Shown: positions 16,974 to 26,377, counted from the first letter of the stretch. The stretch is DNA of 64,000 nt from Paraeggerthella hominis (GCF_021044775.1 NZ_JAJNOQ010000001.1:1-64000); one strand, 5' to 3'. The notes: generated from the sequence alone by a model not told the origin. Program-made: numbers and translations.

Positions 16974-18821
16974 CTATTCCCAGTTCAACACGATGCGACC
17001 GTCTTTGGCGGGGGATACGGCGCCCGCCTCGGCCAGGTACTCGGTCATGAGGTCAGCGCAGGTTCCCCGGTCGGAATGCTCTTGCACGATAGAGGAAACG
17101 TAGGAATCGTCTATCGTGGTTGCCCAGGCTGCAATCGTGTAGCGGGCGTCGTCTTCGATCGGGGCGCCGTCGGCCATAGTCAGGCTCAGCACGTTGCCGT
17201 CCTTGTCGCGCCAGGGGGCGTACTCCATGCGCAGGCCCGAGCACGCGTACAGGGCGTTGATCTCGTCGCCGTCGGTTAGCGGGTGCTCCATGAGCTTCTT
17301 CAGGTTGGTGCCCGTGATCTCGTAGGTGGTCAGGGCATCGCTTTTGGATACGCTGCGCAGGTTGAAGCGATCCGCCAGATCAATGGGTCCCTGGTAGAGT
17401 TTCCCCGAGTTGCCCTTGAAGTAGGTGCCGTGCAAGAGCAGGGCTGCGTCGGCCCCCGTTGCCTCGCGCATGGCGTCGGCCATGAGCATGCTGGTTTCGA
17501 GCGAGGTGAAGTTTTCCGCGGCGTTTCCGACAACGGCGCTCTTTACGGGGTCGGTCGGCCTGTTCGGTTCGAAGGCGTCGGTGGCGGCGATGATCTCGTC
17601 CATGGTCATCGACCCGCGCATCCACTCGAAAGCAGTCTCGAAGTCCGACGTCTGCCCGAATTGATCCGCGAAGTACACCTGCCCCTTGTCGATGCAGTTC
17701 TTAACGTCCCAGAACTCGCTGCGGATGTTCTCTTGGTACGACTTGACGCCGCTGATGCCGGTGAAGCACTGGAACAGCGCGTCCTGACCCTCGTTGGTGC
17801 TCAGGTAGTCAACGATGTCCAGCAGGATTTGCCGCTTGCTCGGGTCGTCCATGGAACGCTGCGAGATGGCTAAATTGGTGCCGGACACCATTTGGACCCA
17901 ACGCTCGTTCGGCGTGTCGGTGGGATAGCCGATGAAGTCGATCTCGCAATCCGGGTTTTCTTCTTCGTACAGCCCGTACATGCCCAGCTCGGCGGGGATC
18001 ATGGCTATCTCGCCTGCGTACAGGGCTTGACGGTTTTTCGTAAGGCTGGACGTGAAGTCGCTTTCTACCACGATGCCGCGATCGTACAGCTCCTTCAGCA
18101 CGCCGTAGTACGGCTCCAGCAGCCCTTCGCACGAGGCTTCCCCTTTGACCACGGCTTCGTACTGCGCGCGCTTTTGCCCGGTGCCGAGCACTTCGCGATT
18201 CGAAAGCCCCAGTCCCACCTCCTGCACCGAGTATTTCAGGCAGGGGACGAAGGGGCGAATGCCCTCGGCGGATATGGCGTCGCACAGCTCGAACAGCTCT
18301 TCGCGCGTTGCGGGGATCTGCCAGCCGTGCTTCTCGAAGAGCGTCTTGTTGTAGAAGATGCCTTTGACGGTGTTGTTGATGGGCAGTTGCCGCAGCGCCC
18401 CCTCGGCGTCCAGCGTTTCAAGGGACGACAGGTTGTAGCGGCTGGTGAAGCTTTCGGAGGAAAGGTCGTACGCGTACTCGCTGTTGCCCATGCGCATGGC
18501 GCTGAACACAAGGTCGGGCAAGTCCTCGTGCTTGCCCTGTTCCTCCACGTAGGACCTGATCGTGTTCGTGCCGGCGGCGTTGACCGTGACAATCTGAACG
18601 TCCGGGAATCTCTCTTCCAAAGCCGCCTTGAGCGGGCCGTCGTTGAAAACGGTGTAGCGGCCGATGGTGACGACCGTCTTGCCCGGCTCCACCGGCTGGT
18701 AGGAGACGATCTCGTTCTGGGCGCCGACGCTCTGCTCGGGCGCGGACGGCTGGCTGCAAGCTGCAAGTCCTAGAAGCAGGGCTGCGGTCGTCAGGGTTGC
18801 GACTGCCTTTCGAATGCGCAT
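16974..18821 (-). CDS. Lipoprotein: solute-binding protein fused to 5'-nucleotidase C-terminal domain
   Basis: The 615-residue product has a lipoprotein signal (L-G-L-A-A-C, Cys near residue 22), then an extracellular solute-binding fold of family 1 type (about 45-410; F-Y-N-K-T-L-F-E-K-H-G-W and A-E-L-G-M-Y-G-L-Y are typical). From about 435 it continues as a 5'-nucleotidase C-terminal domain: M-L-M-A-D-A-M-R-E-A-T-G-A-D-A-A-L-L and I-T-G-T-N-L-K-K-L-M-E. The metallophosphoesterase half needed for catalysis is absent, so this domain would bind a ligand rather than cleave it. It is the last gene of a leftward HPt-response regulator-kinase operon, 13 bases after the kinase, and has no transporter permeases. 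A sensing role feeding the kinase is inferred. Confidence 0.75.
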   Translation of the reverse strand: MRIRKAVATLTTAALLLGLAACSQPSAPEQSVGAQNEIVSYQPVEPGKTVVTIGRYTVFNDGPLKAALEERFPDVQIVTVNAAGTNTIRSYVEEQGKHEDLPDLVFSAMRMGNSEYAYDLSSESFTSRYNLSSLETLDAEGALRQLPINNTVKGIFYNKTLFEKHGWQIPATREELFELCDAISAEGIRPFVPCLKYSVQEVGLGLSNREVLGTGQKRAQYEAVVKGEASCEGLLEPYYGVLKELYDRGIVVESDFTSSLTKNRQALYAGEIAMIPAELGMYGLYEEENPDCEIDFIGYPTDTPNERWVQMVSGTNLAISQRSMDDPSKRQILLDIVDYLSTNEGQDALFQCFTGISGVKSYQENIRSEFWDVKNCIDKGQVYFADQFGQTSDFETAFEWMRGSMTMDEIIAATDAFEPNRPTDPVKSAVVGNAAENFTSLETSMLMADAMREATGADAALLLHGTYFKGNSGKLYQGPIDLADRFNLRSVSKSDALTTYEITGTNLKKLMEHPLTDGDEINALYACSGLRMEYAPWRDKDGNVLSLTMADGAPIEDDARYTIAAWATTIDDSYVSSIVQEHSDRGTCADLMTEYLAEAGAVSPAKDGRIVLNWE

Positions 18822-18834
18822 GCTGGTGCTCTCC

Positions 18835-20967
18835 TTACCGGTTCAGGTACGTGCGAAACGCGTTTTCGATGTCTTCGAGGTTCAGGGGCTTCGCCAAATG
18901 ATCCTGCATCCCATGGCGAAGCGAGTTCTGCACGTCCTCCTCGAACGCGCCCGCCGAAAGGGCCACGATGGGAATGGTTGCGGCGTCGGGGTGCTCGCTT
19001 GCGCGGATGGCGGAGGCAGCCTCGAGGCCGGTCATGACGGGCATCTGGATGTCCATGAGCACCAGCGCGTAGCGTCCCGGCGCCGAGGACGTCACCGCTT
19101 CGACGGCTTCGGCGCCGTTGCGAACGGTATCGACTTCCACGCTGAAGTCCGAGAGCAGATCGACGATGATCTCTCGGTTCATTTCGTTGTCCTCGGCCAG
19201 AAGCACGCGCTTGCCCCGGCAGAGGGCGCGCAGGTTTTCTTGGGATTGCTCGCTCGCGGGTCTTGAAACAACGGTCGCGGCCCTTTCCAAGGGGATGTCC
19301 ATGATGAACGTCGATCCTTTCCCCGGCGTACTGCTTGCCTCGACGGTGCCGCCCATAAGCTCCACCAAGCTGTGCACGATGGCAAGCCCCAGGCCGCTGC
19401 CTACTTGGGCCGAGGTGAGGGACGACCGCTCCTGCTCGAAGGGCTCGAACAAGCGCTTCATGAACGCTTCGCTCATGCCGGCGCCGCTGTCGCGCACGAT
19501 GAACCGCACGCGCGAGGTCGGACCGTCCTGAGAGACCTCCTCGCAGGACAGGGCGACGTCTCCGTGTTCCGGAGTGAATTTGACGGCGTTCGATACCAGG
19601 TTCACCAGGCACTGCTTGATTCTGGTCGCATCGCCTACGAAGCTTGTGTGCGAAAGCGCGCGCGGCGCCTCGCGCAGCGTCACGCCTTTCTCCTCGGCGG
19701 GCCCGCTTTGCAGCGCGATGACCGAGTCCAGCACATCGGAAAGCAGGAAAGGCTCGTGGGCCAGGGTCATCTTTCCGCCGTCAAGGCGATTCATGTCCAA
19801 CATGTCGTTGATGATGTCGATGAGGTATTCGCCCGACTTCTTGGAGCGCTCAAGATGTCCGGCCGCGGTTGCCGGGTCGTCAAGGGAGCGCAGGGCAAGC
19901 TCGTTGGAGCCCACGATGGCGTTGAGCGGCGTGCGAATATCGTGGGACATCTTGGTAAGGAAGTCGCTCTTGAGGCTGGCTCGCGCGCTTTCGATCTTCG
20001 CCATCTGGCTTTTGCTCACCAGGTGGTAGAGCCACAGCAGCGAAAGCGCCGCGATCGACGCCACGATGAGCACCACCAAGGCGATGACGCTTTTCATGCT
20101 GGCGAACGTGGCCTGCGCGGTTATCGATACGGGGATGGCCATCACGATGTTGCGGCCTTCGTTGTCGGGAAACGTCTGTAGAAGCCACGTGTCGTCTTGC
20201 AGCTTCACGAGCACCTGCTCTTCTTCGCAGTTCAGGAGCGCTTTCTGCAGTTTCTCCACCAGGGCGGGGTCCACGCCGTCGTTGGTTAGGATGCGCAGGA
20301 AATTGTGGCTTTTGAAGTGTTCGTTAGCCTGCGACTCGGAAGGGCGCAAAAGGATGACGCCGTTCGTGTCGACCACGTACGAGGCGCCCTGTCCGTTGAA
20401 CACGGGCAGGATGGCAACGTCTGCGTACTGCTGGGAGTCGACCACCTTCAGAAGGCCCGCGATCTCGACTCCGTCGATGGAAACGTTCTCGACCGGTGCT
20501 GCGAACACCCAGAAATCGCCCTTGCTCTGGACCGTGCAGAATTCGGAGCGCACTTCCGTCCAAGTGCCGATGTCCTCGGACAGCATGGAGCTTGACACGA
20601 CGATGGCGCTTCCGTCCAAGGCAAGGCATCGTCCGTCCTCCGACAGCAGGTGGAACTCGTCCGAGTGGTCCAGCAGCTCGTCTACCTGAGCCATCGAAGT
20701 CGCACCTGAGTGCGACAGGAACCGTGCGGCCGTGGCGGTTTCTTCTTCATGGCGTTCTTTCAGCAGGTTGAGCTTCTTCGATATCAGGCTGCTGATCTGC
20801 TGCACGGATTCGACGCGCTCCCGATGGATGGAGTTGCTGAGGTCCGTGTAGGCGCGCGCGAAAGCAAAGGTTGCGCAGAGCAGCAAAGCCAAAAGGGCAG
20901 CGGATGCTGCCTTGAGCCAAGCCGGTGCCTGAGCGGATGCGGTTCGCGGTTTTCGCGTTCGTCTCAT
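18835..20967 (-). CDS. Hybrid sensor histidine kinase with extracytoplasmic sensor and receiver
   Basis: The 710-residue product has a membrane helix (about 19-38), an extracellular Cache-like sensor (about 40-288), a second helix (about 292-316), then HisKA with M-S-H-D-I-R-T-P (His342), a HATPase domain with N-L-V-S-N-A-V-K-F-T-P and G-S-G-L-G-L-A-I-V, and a C-terminal receiver (about 585-708; V-L-L-A-E-D-N-E-M-N and L-M-D-I-Q-M-P). It should sense an external signal and relay phosphate via its own receiver to the HPt protein. Its ATG overlaps the upstream stop as ATGA. The lipoprotein after it is a plausible ligand-binding partner. Confidence 0.9.
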   Translation of the reverse strand: MRRTRKPRTASAQAPAWLKAASAALLALLLCATFAFARAYTDLSNSIHRERVESVQQISSLISKKLNLLKERHEEETATAARFLSHSGATSMAQVDELLDHSDEFHLLSEDGRCLALDGSAIVVSSSMLSEDIGTWTEVRSEFCTVQSKGDFWVFAAPVENVSIDGVEIAGLLKVVDSQQYADVAILPVFNGQGASYVVDTNGVILLRPSESQANEHFKSHNFLRILTNDGVDPALVEKLQKALLNCEEEQVLVKLQDDTWLLQTFPDNEGRNIVMAIPVSITAQATFASMKSVIALVVLIVASIAALSLLWLYHLVSKSQMAKIESARASLKSDFLTKMSHDIRTPLNAIVGSNELALRSLDDPATAAGHLERSKKSGEYLIDIINDMLDMNRLDGGKMTLAHEPFLLSDVLDSVIALQSGPAEEKGVTLREAPRALSHTSFVGDATRIKQCLVNLVSNAVKFTPEHGDVALSCEEVSQDGPTSRVRFIVRDSGAGMSEAFMKRLFEPFEQERSSLTSAQVGSGLGLAIVHSLVELMGGTVEASSTPGKGSTFIMDIPLERAATVVSRPASEQSQENLRALCRGKRVLLAEDNEMNREIIVDLLSDFSVEVDTVRNGAEAVEAVTSSAPGRYALVLMDIQMPVMTGLEAASAIRASEHPDAATIPIVALSAGAFEEDVQNSLRHGMQDHLAKPLNLEDIENAFRTYLNR

Positions 20968-23054
20968 CGGGCTCGATCCTGTCCGGCCGCCGCCTCCTCG
21001 GTGTCCGAACCGGGTATTTCCGAAAGCACGGACAGCATTGCGGACATGGACTCGTCGTAAAAGCGGTAGCGGTTGCGGCCCTGCTGCTTCGCTGCGTACA
21101 ATGCCTGGTCGGCGCAATAGAACAAGTCTTCGAACCGCGTGCCGTTCTGCGGCGCGCGAGCGGCTCCCATGCTGACGGTCATGGGATGGCCTCGGTACGG
21201 GTTCCCAAGCGAGCTGAAGATTCGATCGACGGCCGCCGCAGGGTCGGAGGCCTCGACGAACACCAGGAACTCGTCGCCGCCGATGCGGGCGGTGATGCCC
21301 GCATCGCGCACGGCGCTCAGCACGCGCCGCGCCGTCTCCTGCAAAAGGTCGTCGCCGAACAGATGCCCGTAGCGGTCGTTCGCGCTTTTGAAGAAGTCCA
21401 GGTCGAACAGCATGAGCACGAAGTTTTTCCGCGAAGCCGCTTCGTCGAGCGCGTTCTGCACGGCGCTTTTGGCGGCCTTGCGGTGGAGCAGGCCGGTGAG
21501 CGCGTCGGTGCTTGCTTGCCAGATGAGCCGATCCAGGTTCATCCGCTCTTCGTGGACGTCCACGCATTTTCCGATGAATCCCGTTAATACCTCGGCATCG
21601 TTTCCCAGCCAAAGGGGACGGGCCAGCAGCTTGTGCCACCGCTGCCCGCTGTCTGTGTGCAGCAGGTAATGGGCGCTCACGTTGGGGCTTTCCGGCGAAG
21701 CCGAGACGATCAGGTTGCGCAGCTGCTCTAGGTTTTCTTGCGCGACGACCTGGAGCAGCTTGCTGTTTTCAAGCGGGTTCTCGATGATGCTGGGAAGGCC
21801 AAGCTGCGACGCGCCCCATTCGGAAAGCGTCAGGACGTCGGTGTGCGCGGCGTATTCGAACTGGATTTCGCGGGACAGGTCGGCGAAGAACTGGTACTTG
21901 ATGCGCTCCTGCTCGAGCAGCGCCAGCGTGCGGCTGGATACGTTGGCGGTTTGCACCATGGCGCGCGTGATGTCGAGCATCTCCTCTTTGGAGACGTTCC
22001 CCAGCGACTTGAGCTTCAGCTCTCGTTTCAGCTGCGGGCCGATGTCGGCCAGGCATTGCAGCAGCAACGGGTTGAACGCGCCGCATTCGCCGTTGAAGAT
22101 CATGCGCATGGTTTCGTCGTGCGAGATGGCGTCTTTGTAGACGCGCTTGTGCGTCAAGGCGTCGTACACGTCAGCGAGCGCCACCACCTGCGCCTCGATG
22201 GGAATCTCGTCGCCCGCGAGGCCGTCGGGATAGCCCTTGCCGTCGTAGCGCTCGTGGTGCCAGCGGCAGATGTCGCGCGCCACCCGGACCAGTTCTTCGT
22301 CCGGGTAGTAGCGCGTGCTTTCCAATATGTTCGCCCCGGCAACGCCGTGGGTCTTCATCACGGCCCATTCTTCCTCCGTCAGCTTTCCGGGCTTGTTGAG
22401 GATCTTCTCGTCGACGGAGATCTTGCCGATGTCGTGCAGCGCCGAAGCGTTGGCGATGAGCGGGATCTTGGGCTGTATGCGCGCGTGCTGATCCGAAATG
22501 CGGCAGAGCTGCTCGAGCAGCATTTTCGTGATGGAGCGGATGTTGAGCACGTGCATGCCGCTTTCGCCGTTTCGGAATTCCACGATATGGCTGAGAAGGT
22601 CGACCATGATCAGGTTGCCCTTCTCTTTTTCGAGCATCTGCTCGGTGACCATGTTCTCGAGCATCTTTTGCTTGGAGTACAGCAAAACGGTGTTGTCCAC
22701 GCGCCGTTGGACCGCCTTGGGGTCGAAGGGCCGGCTGATGTACTCGGTTGCGCCCAGGTCGTAGGCGCTGTCGATGTAGGTGGATGCGCTTTCCGCGGAG
22801 ATGATGATGACCGGGACGTGCTCGAGCCACCTTCTTTTGCCCATGACGGCCAGCGCTTCGAAGCCGTCCATTTCCGGCATCACGATGTCAAGCAGCACGA
22901 GGGATATTTCGTGCTCGTGCTCTTGGAACAGCGCGATGGCCTCGCGGCCGTTGCGCGCTTCGAGTATTTCGTATTCGTCGCAGAGGATGTCGGCCAGCAT
23001 GGAGCGGTTCAGCTCGGAGTCGTCCACGATAAGGATCAGGCTGCGCTCTTTCAT
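20964..23054 (-). CDS. Response regulator with HD-GYP and GGDEF domains
   Basis: The 696-residue protein has an N-terminal receiver (about 1-125, Asp56 in L-L-D-I-V-M-P), an HD-GYP domain (about 145-345; H-D-I-G-K, H-H-E-R-Y-D-G-K-G-Y-P-D-G-L), a PAS-like segment (about 390-510) and a GGDEF domain (about 525-670) with intact R-I-G-G-D-E-F. HD-GYP domains hydrolyse cyclic di-GMP and GGDEF domains make it, so both activities are possible and phosphorylation would set the balance. It overlaps both neighbours by ATGA junctions, so the operon is translationally coupled. Confidence 0.92.
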   Translation of the reverse strand: MKERSLILIVDDSELNRSMLADILCDEYEILEARNGREAIALFQEHEHEISLVLLDIVMPEMDGFEALAVMGKRRWLEHVPVIIISAESASTYIDSAYDLGATEYISRPFDPKAVQRRVDNTVLLYSKQKMLENMVTEQMLEKEKGNLIMVDLLSHIVEFRNGESGMHVLNIRSITKMLLEQLCRISDQHARIQPKIPLIANASALHDIGKISVDEKILNKPGKLTEEEWAVMKTHGVAGANILESTRYYPDEELVRVARDICRWHHERYDGKGYPDGLAGDEIPIEAQVVALADVYDALTHKRVYKDAISHDETMRMIFNGECGAFNPLLLQCLADIGPQLKRELKLKSLGNVSKEEMLDITRAMVQTANVSSRTLALLEQERIKYQFFADLSREIQFEYAAHTDVLTLSEWGASQLGLPSIIENPLENSKLLQVVAQENLEQLRNLIVSASPESPNVSAHYLLHTDSGQRWHKLLARPLWLGNDAEVLTGFIGKCVDVHEERMNLDRLIWQASTDALTGLLHRKAAKSAVQNALDEAASRKNFVLMLFDLDFFKSANDRYGHLFGDDLLQETARRVLSAVRDAGITARIGGDEFLVFVEASDPAAAVDRIFSSLGNPYRGHPMTVSMGAARAPQNGTRFEDLFYCADQALYAAKQQGRNRYRFYDESMSAMLSVLSEIPGSDTEEAAAGQDRAR

Positions 23055-23425
23055 GGCCGTTCCGTTTCCGGCTGGGCAGGCAGATCGCCGATGCGGGCCA
23101 TCGTCTCCCGGTACGCCCGCGCCGTCTCTTCGGCCAAGGGCGCAACGGCGCCGTCTATCGTTTTCGGGCGCAGGGCCTCGGTGAGCCTTGACGAGCAGTC
23201 GGTCAGGCGGGTAAGCCCCAGGTTGAGCGCCGATCCCTTGATGGTGTGGGCAGCGCGAAAGGCCGTATCGGCGTCGTTTTCCGAAAGCGCGCGCTGAAGA
23301 ACGTCCATGGAATCGTCGCGTTGCAGTATGCCCAGATACTTCCGTATGCGGTCATCGTTGCCGATCCTTCGGATGGCCTCGGCGTAATCCGCGCCCAATA
23401 GCGCGTAAAAGCGTTGCACCGTCAT
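23051..23425 (-). CDS. HPt phosphotransfer protein
   Basis: The 124-residue product is a histidine phosphotransfer domain: A-H-T-I-K-G-S-A-L-N-L-G near residues 59-70 contains the phospho-accepting His. It would shuttle phosphate between the hybrid kinase receiver and the response regulator encoded next. It is first in the four-gene leftward operon and ends inside the ATG of the response regulator. I chose the ATG at 23425; its ribosome binding site is weak, and a TTG at 23467 is the alternative. Confidence 0.85.
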   Translation of the reverse strand: MTVQRFYALLGADYAEAIRRIGNDDRIRKYLGILQRDDSMDVLQRALSENDADTAFRAAHTIKGSALNLGLTRLTDCSSRLTEALRPKTIDGAVAPLAEETARAYRETMARIGDLPAQPETERP

Positions 23426-23671
23426 CGCGCTCGTCTGCTCTCGTGTCGATTGATTACGTAAAAGCAAAGATTACTTTACCGTAAAACGATCGGCGCAACG
23501 GGCACAATTTGGACGGAATCGCCGTGGACGGAAAACACGCGCCGCCGCGCTGCGGGGAAGTGCAGCCCCGTCGAGTTATCGCGCCGCTTGCCCGCTGGCC
23601 AGCCCGTTGCGGCGAATTGCTGATACTATAGAGCGGTTAACGTGTTGCCGTACCTCTCAAGGAGATCAGCT

Positions 23672-25627
23672 ATGGATGTGACGGAAAAGCGCTACCTGGA
23701 ACTTCTCTCCCGATCGTTTCCCACAGCCGCCAAGGCTTCGGCCGAGATCATCAACCTCAGCGCCATCCTGAACCTTCCGAAGGGCACTGAGTTTTTCGCA
23801 TCCGACATCCACGGCGAGTACGAGGCGTTCTCGCACATCCTGCGCAACGGATCCGGCTCCATCCGTCTCAAGATCGACGACGTGTTCGGCGACGAGCTGA
23901 GCAAGGAGGAGAAGCGCTCCCTCGCGACGCTCATCTACTACCCGCGCGAGAAGATGGAGCTGGTCTTGTCCCAGGTGGACGACCCCGAGGCATGGTACGG
24001 CGTCATGGTGCCGCGGCTGGTGGCCGTGTGCAAGCGTGCGGCGCGCAAGTACACGCGCTCGAGGGTGCGCAAGGCGCTGCCGAAGGATTTCGCCTACATC
24101 ATCGAAGAGCTGATGACGGAGAACCGCCACGGGGTGGACAAGCAGGCGTACTACGCCGCCATCATCGACGCCGTCATCCGCACGGATCGCGGCGGCGCGC
24201 TCATCGAGGCGCTGTGCCAGCTCATCCAGCGGCTTGCCATCGATCATCTGCACATCGTCGGCGACATCTACGATCGCGGTCCGTATCCCCATATCATCAT
24301 GGATACCCTTATGGAATACCATTCGCTCGACATCCAGTGGGGCAACCACGATATCGTGTGGATGGGCGCGGCGCTGGGGCAGCGGGGCTGCATCGCGCAC
24401 GTGGTGCGCAACTGCGCGCGCTACGGCAACCTGTCGATCCTCGAGGACGCCTACGGCATCAACATACTGCCCCTTGCGTCGTTCGCGCTCGACGCGTATC
24501 GCGACGATCCCTGCATCGCGTTCGGGCTCAAGGGAAACCCCGACCTTTCGCCCCAAGAGTTGGAAATGAACGTCAAAATCCAAAAAGCGATGGCCATCAT
24601 CCAGTTCAAGGTGGAGGGAAAGCTGATCGACGAGAACCCGGACTTCGGTCTGGAGGATCGCAAGCTGCTCGACAAAATCGACTACGAACGCGGCACCGTG
24701 ATGCTCGACGGCGTGGAGTACGAGCTGACCGACACCGTGTTTCCCACGGTGGACCCGGCCGATCCCTACCGCCTGACTCCCGAGGAAGAGGACGTTGTGC
24801 AGCGCCTTGAGCAGGCGTTCGCCGGGTGCGAGAAGCTGCAGCGCCACATGCGCTTCTTCCTTGAGGCGGGTAGCTTGTACAAGGTGTACAACGGCAGCTT
24901 GCTGTTCCACGCGTGCGTTCCCCTGAACGCCGACGGGTCGTTGAAGGAAGTGGACGTGTTCGGGCGCACGTACAAGGGCCGGGCGTTGTACGACGCCATG
25001 GAGCGCTGGGTGCGCGCGGGCTTCTTCGATCCCGATCCGGACATGCGCAAGCGCGGGCGCGACCTCATGTGGTACCTGTGGCTGGGCGAGGGGTCGCCGT
25101 TGTTCGCGAAGAGCAAGATGGCCACGTTCGAGCTGTACCTGATCGCGGACAAGGCCGCGCGCAAGGAGGTTAAGAACGCGTTCTACTCATACCTGGACGA
25201 CGAGGCCGTGCTGGCGGGCATCTTCGAGGACTTCGGGCTGGACCCCGACGCCTCGCGCATCGTGTGCGGGCACGTGCCGGTCAAGGTGAAGGACGGCGAG
25301 GATCCGGTGAAGTGCAACGGGCGCGTGCTGACCATCGACGGCGGCTTCTCGAAGGCGTACCAGCCCACCACCGGCATCGCGGGCTACACGTTGATCTCGA
25401 ATTCCTACGGCTTCGTGCTGGCTGCGCACGAGCCTCTTGAGTCGATGCGCGCTGCCGTGATGAACGAGCTGGACATTCATTCATCGCGCCGCGTGGTCGA
25501 GCGCGTGGAGAAGCGCACCTTGGTGGCGGACACCGACACCGGTGCGGTGCTGAAGCAACAGATCGCCGACTTGGAGCTGCTGTTGGCGGCGTATCGTTGC
25601 GGCGAGATCGCCGAGAGCGGGAAGTAG
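23672..25627 (+). CDS. fbp: Fructose-1,6-bisphosphatase, class III
   Basis: The 651-residue product matches class III fructose-1,6-bisphosphatase, the gluconeogenic enzyme of Firmicutes and some Actinobacteria, in length and motifs. Calcineurin-like metal motifs are clear: F-A-S-D-I-H-G-E-Y-E-A-F near 37-48, V-G-D-I-Y-D-R-G near 197-204 and W-G-N-H-D near 227-231. The ATG at 23672 follows AAGGAG. The upstream gap (23426-23671) has a TGCTGATACTAT extended -10-like sequence. A small ArsC-fold gene follows 5 bases after the stop, probably in the same transcript. Confidence 0.95.
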   Translation: MDVTEKRYLELLSRSFPTAAKASAEIINLSAILNLPKGTEFFASDIHGEYEAFSHILRNGSGSIRLKIDDVFGDELSKEEKRSLATLIYYPREKMELVLSQVDDPEAWYGVMVPRLVAVCKRAARKYTRSRVRKALPKDFAYIIEELMTENRHGVDKQAYYAAIIDAVIRTDRGGALIEALCQLIQRLAIDHLHIVGDIYDRGPYPHIIMDTLMEYHSLDIQWGNHDIVWMGAALGQRGCIAHVVRNCARYGNLSILEDAYGINILPLASFALDAYRDDPCIAFGLKGNPDLSPQELEMNVKIQKAMAIIQFKVEGKLIDENPDFGLEDRKLLDKIDYERGTVMLDGVEYELTDTVFPTVDPADPYRLTPEEEDVVQRLEQAFAGCEKLQRHMRFFLEAGSLYKVYNGSLLFHACVPLNADGSLKEVDVFGRTYKGRALYDAMERWVRAGFFDPDPDMRKRGRDLMWYLWLGEGSPLFAKSKMATFELYLIADKAARKEVKNAFYSYLDDEAVLAGIFEDFGLDPDASRIVCGHVPVKVKDGEDPVKCNGRVLTIDGGFSKAYQPTTGIAGYTLISNSYGFVLAAHEPLESMRAAVMNELDIHSSRRVVERVEKRTLVADTDTGAVLKQQIADLELLLAAYRCGEIAESGK

Positions 25628-25632
25628 GAAGC

Positions 25633-25974
25633 ATGAACATCCAGGTATTCGGCACGAAAAAGAGCTTCGATACGAAGAAGGCCCAGCGCTACTTCAAGGA
25701 ACGCCGCGTGAAGTTCCAGTTCATCGACTTGAAGGAAAAGGGCATGAGCAAAGGGGAGCTGGAGTCGGTCTGCCGCGCCGTGGGCGGGATCGACAAGCTG
25801 GTGGACCCGAAGGCGAAGGATGCCGATCTGGTGGCGCTGCTGGCGTATTTGAGCCCCTACCAGAAGTTCGACAAGGTTTTGGAGAACCAGCACGTTGTGG
25901 CGGAGCCGGTGGTGCGCAACGGGAAGCAGGCCACGGTGGGCTACGCTCCGGACGTGTGGGGAAGCTGGGAATAG
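25633..25974 (+). CDS. ArsC/Spx-fold protein lacking the catalytic cysteine
   Basis: The 113-residue product has the ArsC/Spx layout: M-N-I-Q-V-F-G-T-K-K-S-F-D-T-K-K-A-Q-R-Y-F, a middle helix pair, and K-V-L-E-N-Q-H-V-V-A-E-P-V-V-R-N-G-K-Q-A-T-V-G-Y, which is the conserved P-x-x-R-x-x-x-x-x-x-x-G-Y end of the family. The usual Cys in the first loop is absent; the positions read K-K-S-F. It is therefore unlikely to be an arsenate reductase. It follows fbp by 5 bases. An Spx-like binding role or an unrelated function is open. Confidence 0.75.
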   Translation: MNIQVFGTKKSFDTKKAQRYFKERRVKFQFIDLKEKGMSKGELESVCRAVGGIDKLVDPKAKDADLVALLAYLSPYQKFDKVLENQHVVAEPVVRNGKQATVGYAPDVWGSWE

Positions 25975-25985
25975 GCGCGACGCTG

Positions 25986-26234
25986 CTATTCCCAGCTTTT
26001 CTTCGGGAGCGTTGCGTGGCGCACCGGGGACGTGGTTCGCAAGGGCGACTGCGCCTGCAGGGCCTCTTTCTCTTTCGCGTTCACTTTGCGACGACGGTCG
26101 GTCGCCCGCTCCACCCAGGCGTCGCGCGCTTTCTCGCTTTTGAATTCGTGCAGTACCGGCGACGTTTTCACGAACTTTTGCCCCATGCCCATTTCGTGAC
26201 TGTCTTGGACCGCGTAATATGCCTTGGCCTTCAT
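25986..26234 (-). CDS. Small conserved-looking hypothetical protein, 82 residues
   Basis: The basic product starts M-K-A-K-A-Y-Y-A-V-Q-D-S and has no signal or membrane segment. GGAG lies about 7 bases before the ATG. It ends 11 bases from the converging ArsC-fold gene. A perfect 9-bp inverted repeat lies about 86 bases upstream (26320-26341) and could control it. I do not recognise a characterised family. Confidence 0.6.
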   Translation of the reverse strand: MKAKAYYAVQDSHEMGMGQKFVKTSPVLHEFKSEKARDAWVERATDRRRKVNAKEKEALQAQSPLRTTSPVRHATLPKKSWE

Positions 26235-26319
26235 GGCGCTGCTCCGATGCTCGTTGGAGAAGATGGGGTAGGGTGGAAGCGCCCTGCGGCCCGCACCTTC
26301 TGCTCACGTTGCTTGTTTG

Positions 26320-26341
26320 AAAGTTAGTTTATACTAACTTT
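26320..26341. promoter_or_regulatory. Operator-like palindrome
   Basis: AAAGTTAGT (26320-26328) and ACTAACTTT (26333-26341) form a perfect inverted repeat around TTAT. It lies in front of the leftward small gene and after the leftward kinase gene, and its centre contains TATAAA on the minus strand, so it may overlap a -10 box. Confidence 0.45.
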
Positions 26342-26377
26342 TAGGAGATGCAAGAGCGTCCCGTGCGCGCGGGGACG

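Noticed and set aside
16974..18821. Ordinary ABC-transporter binding protein
   Set aside because: No permease or ATPase genes are adjacent, and the C-terminal third is a different, nucleotidase-type domain.
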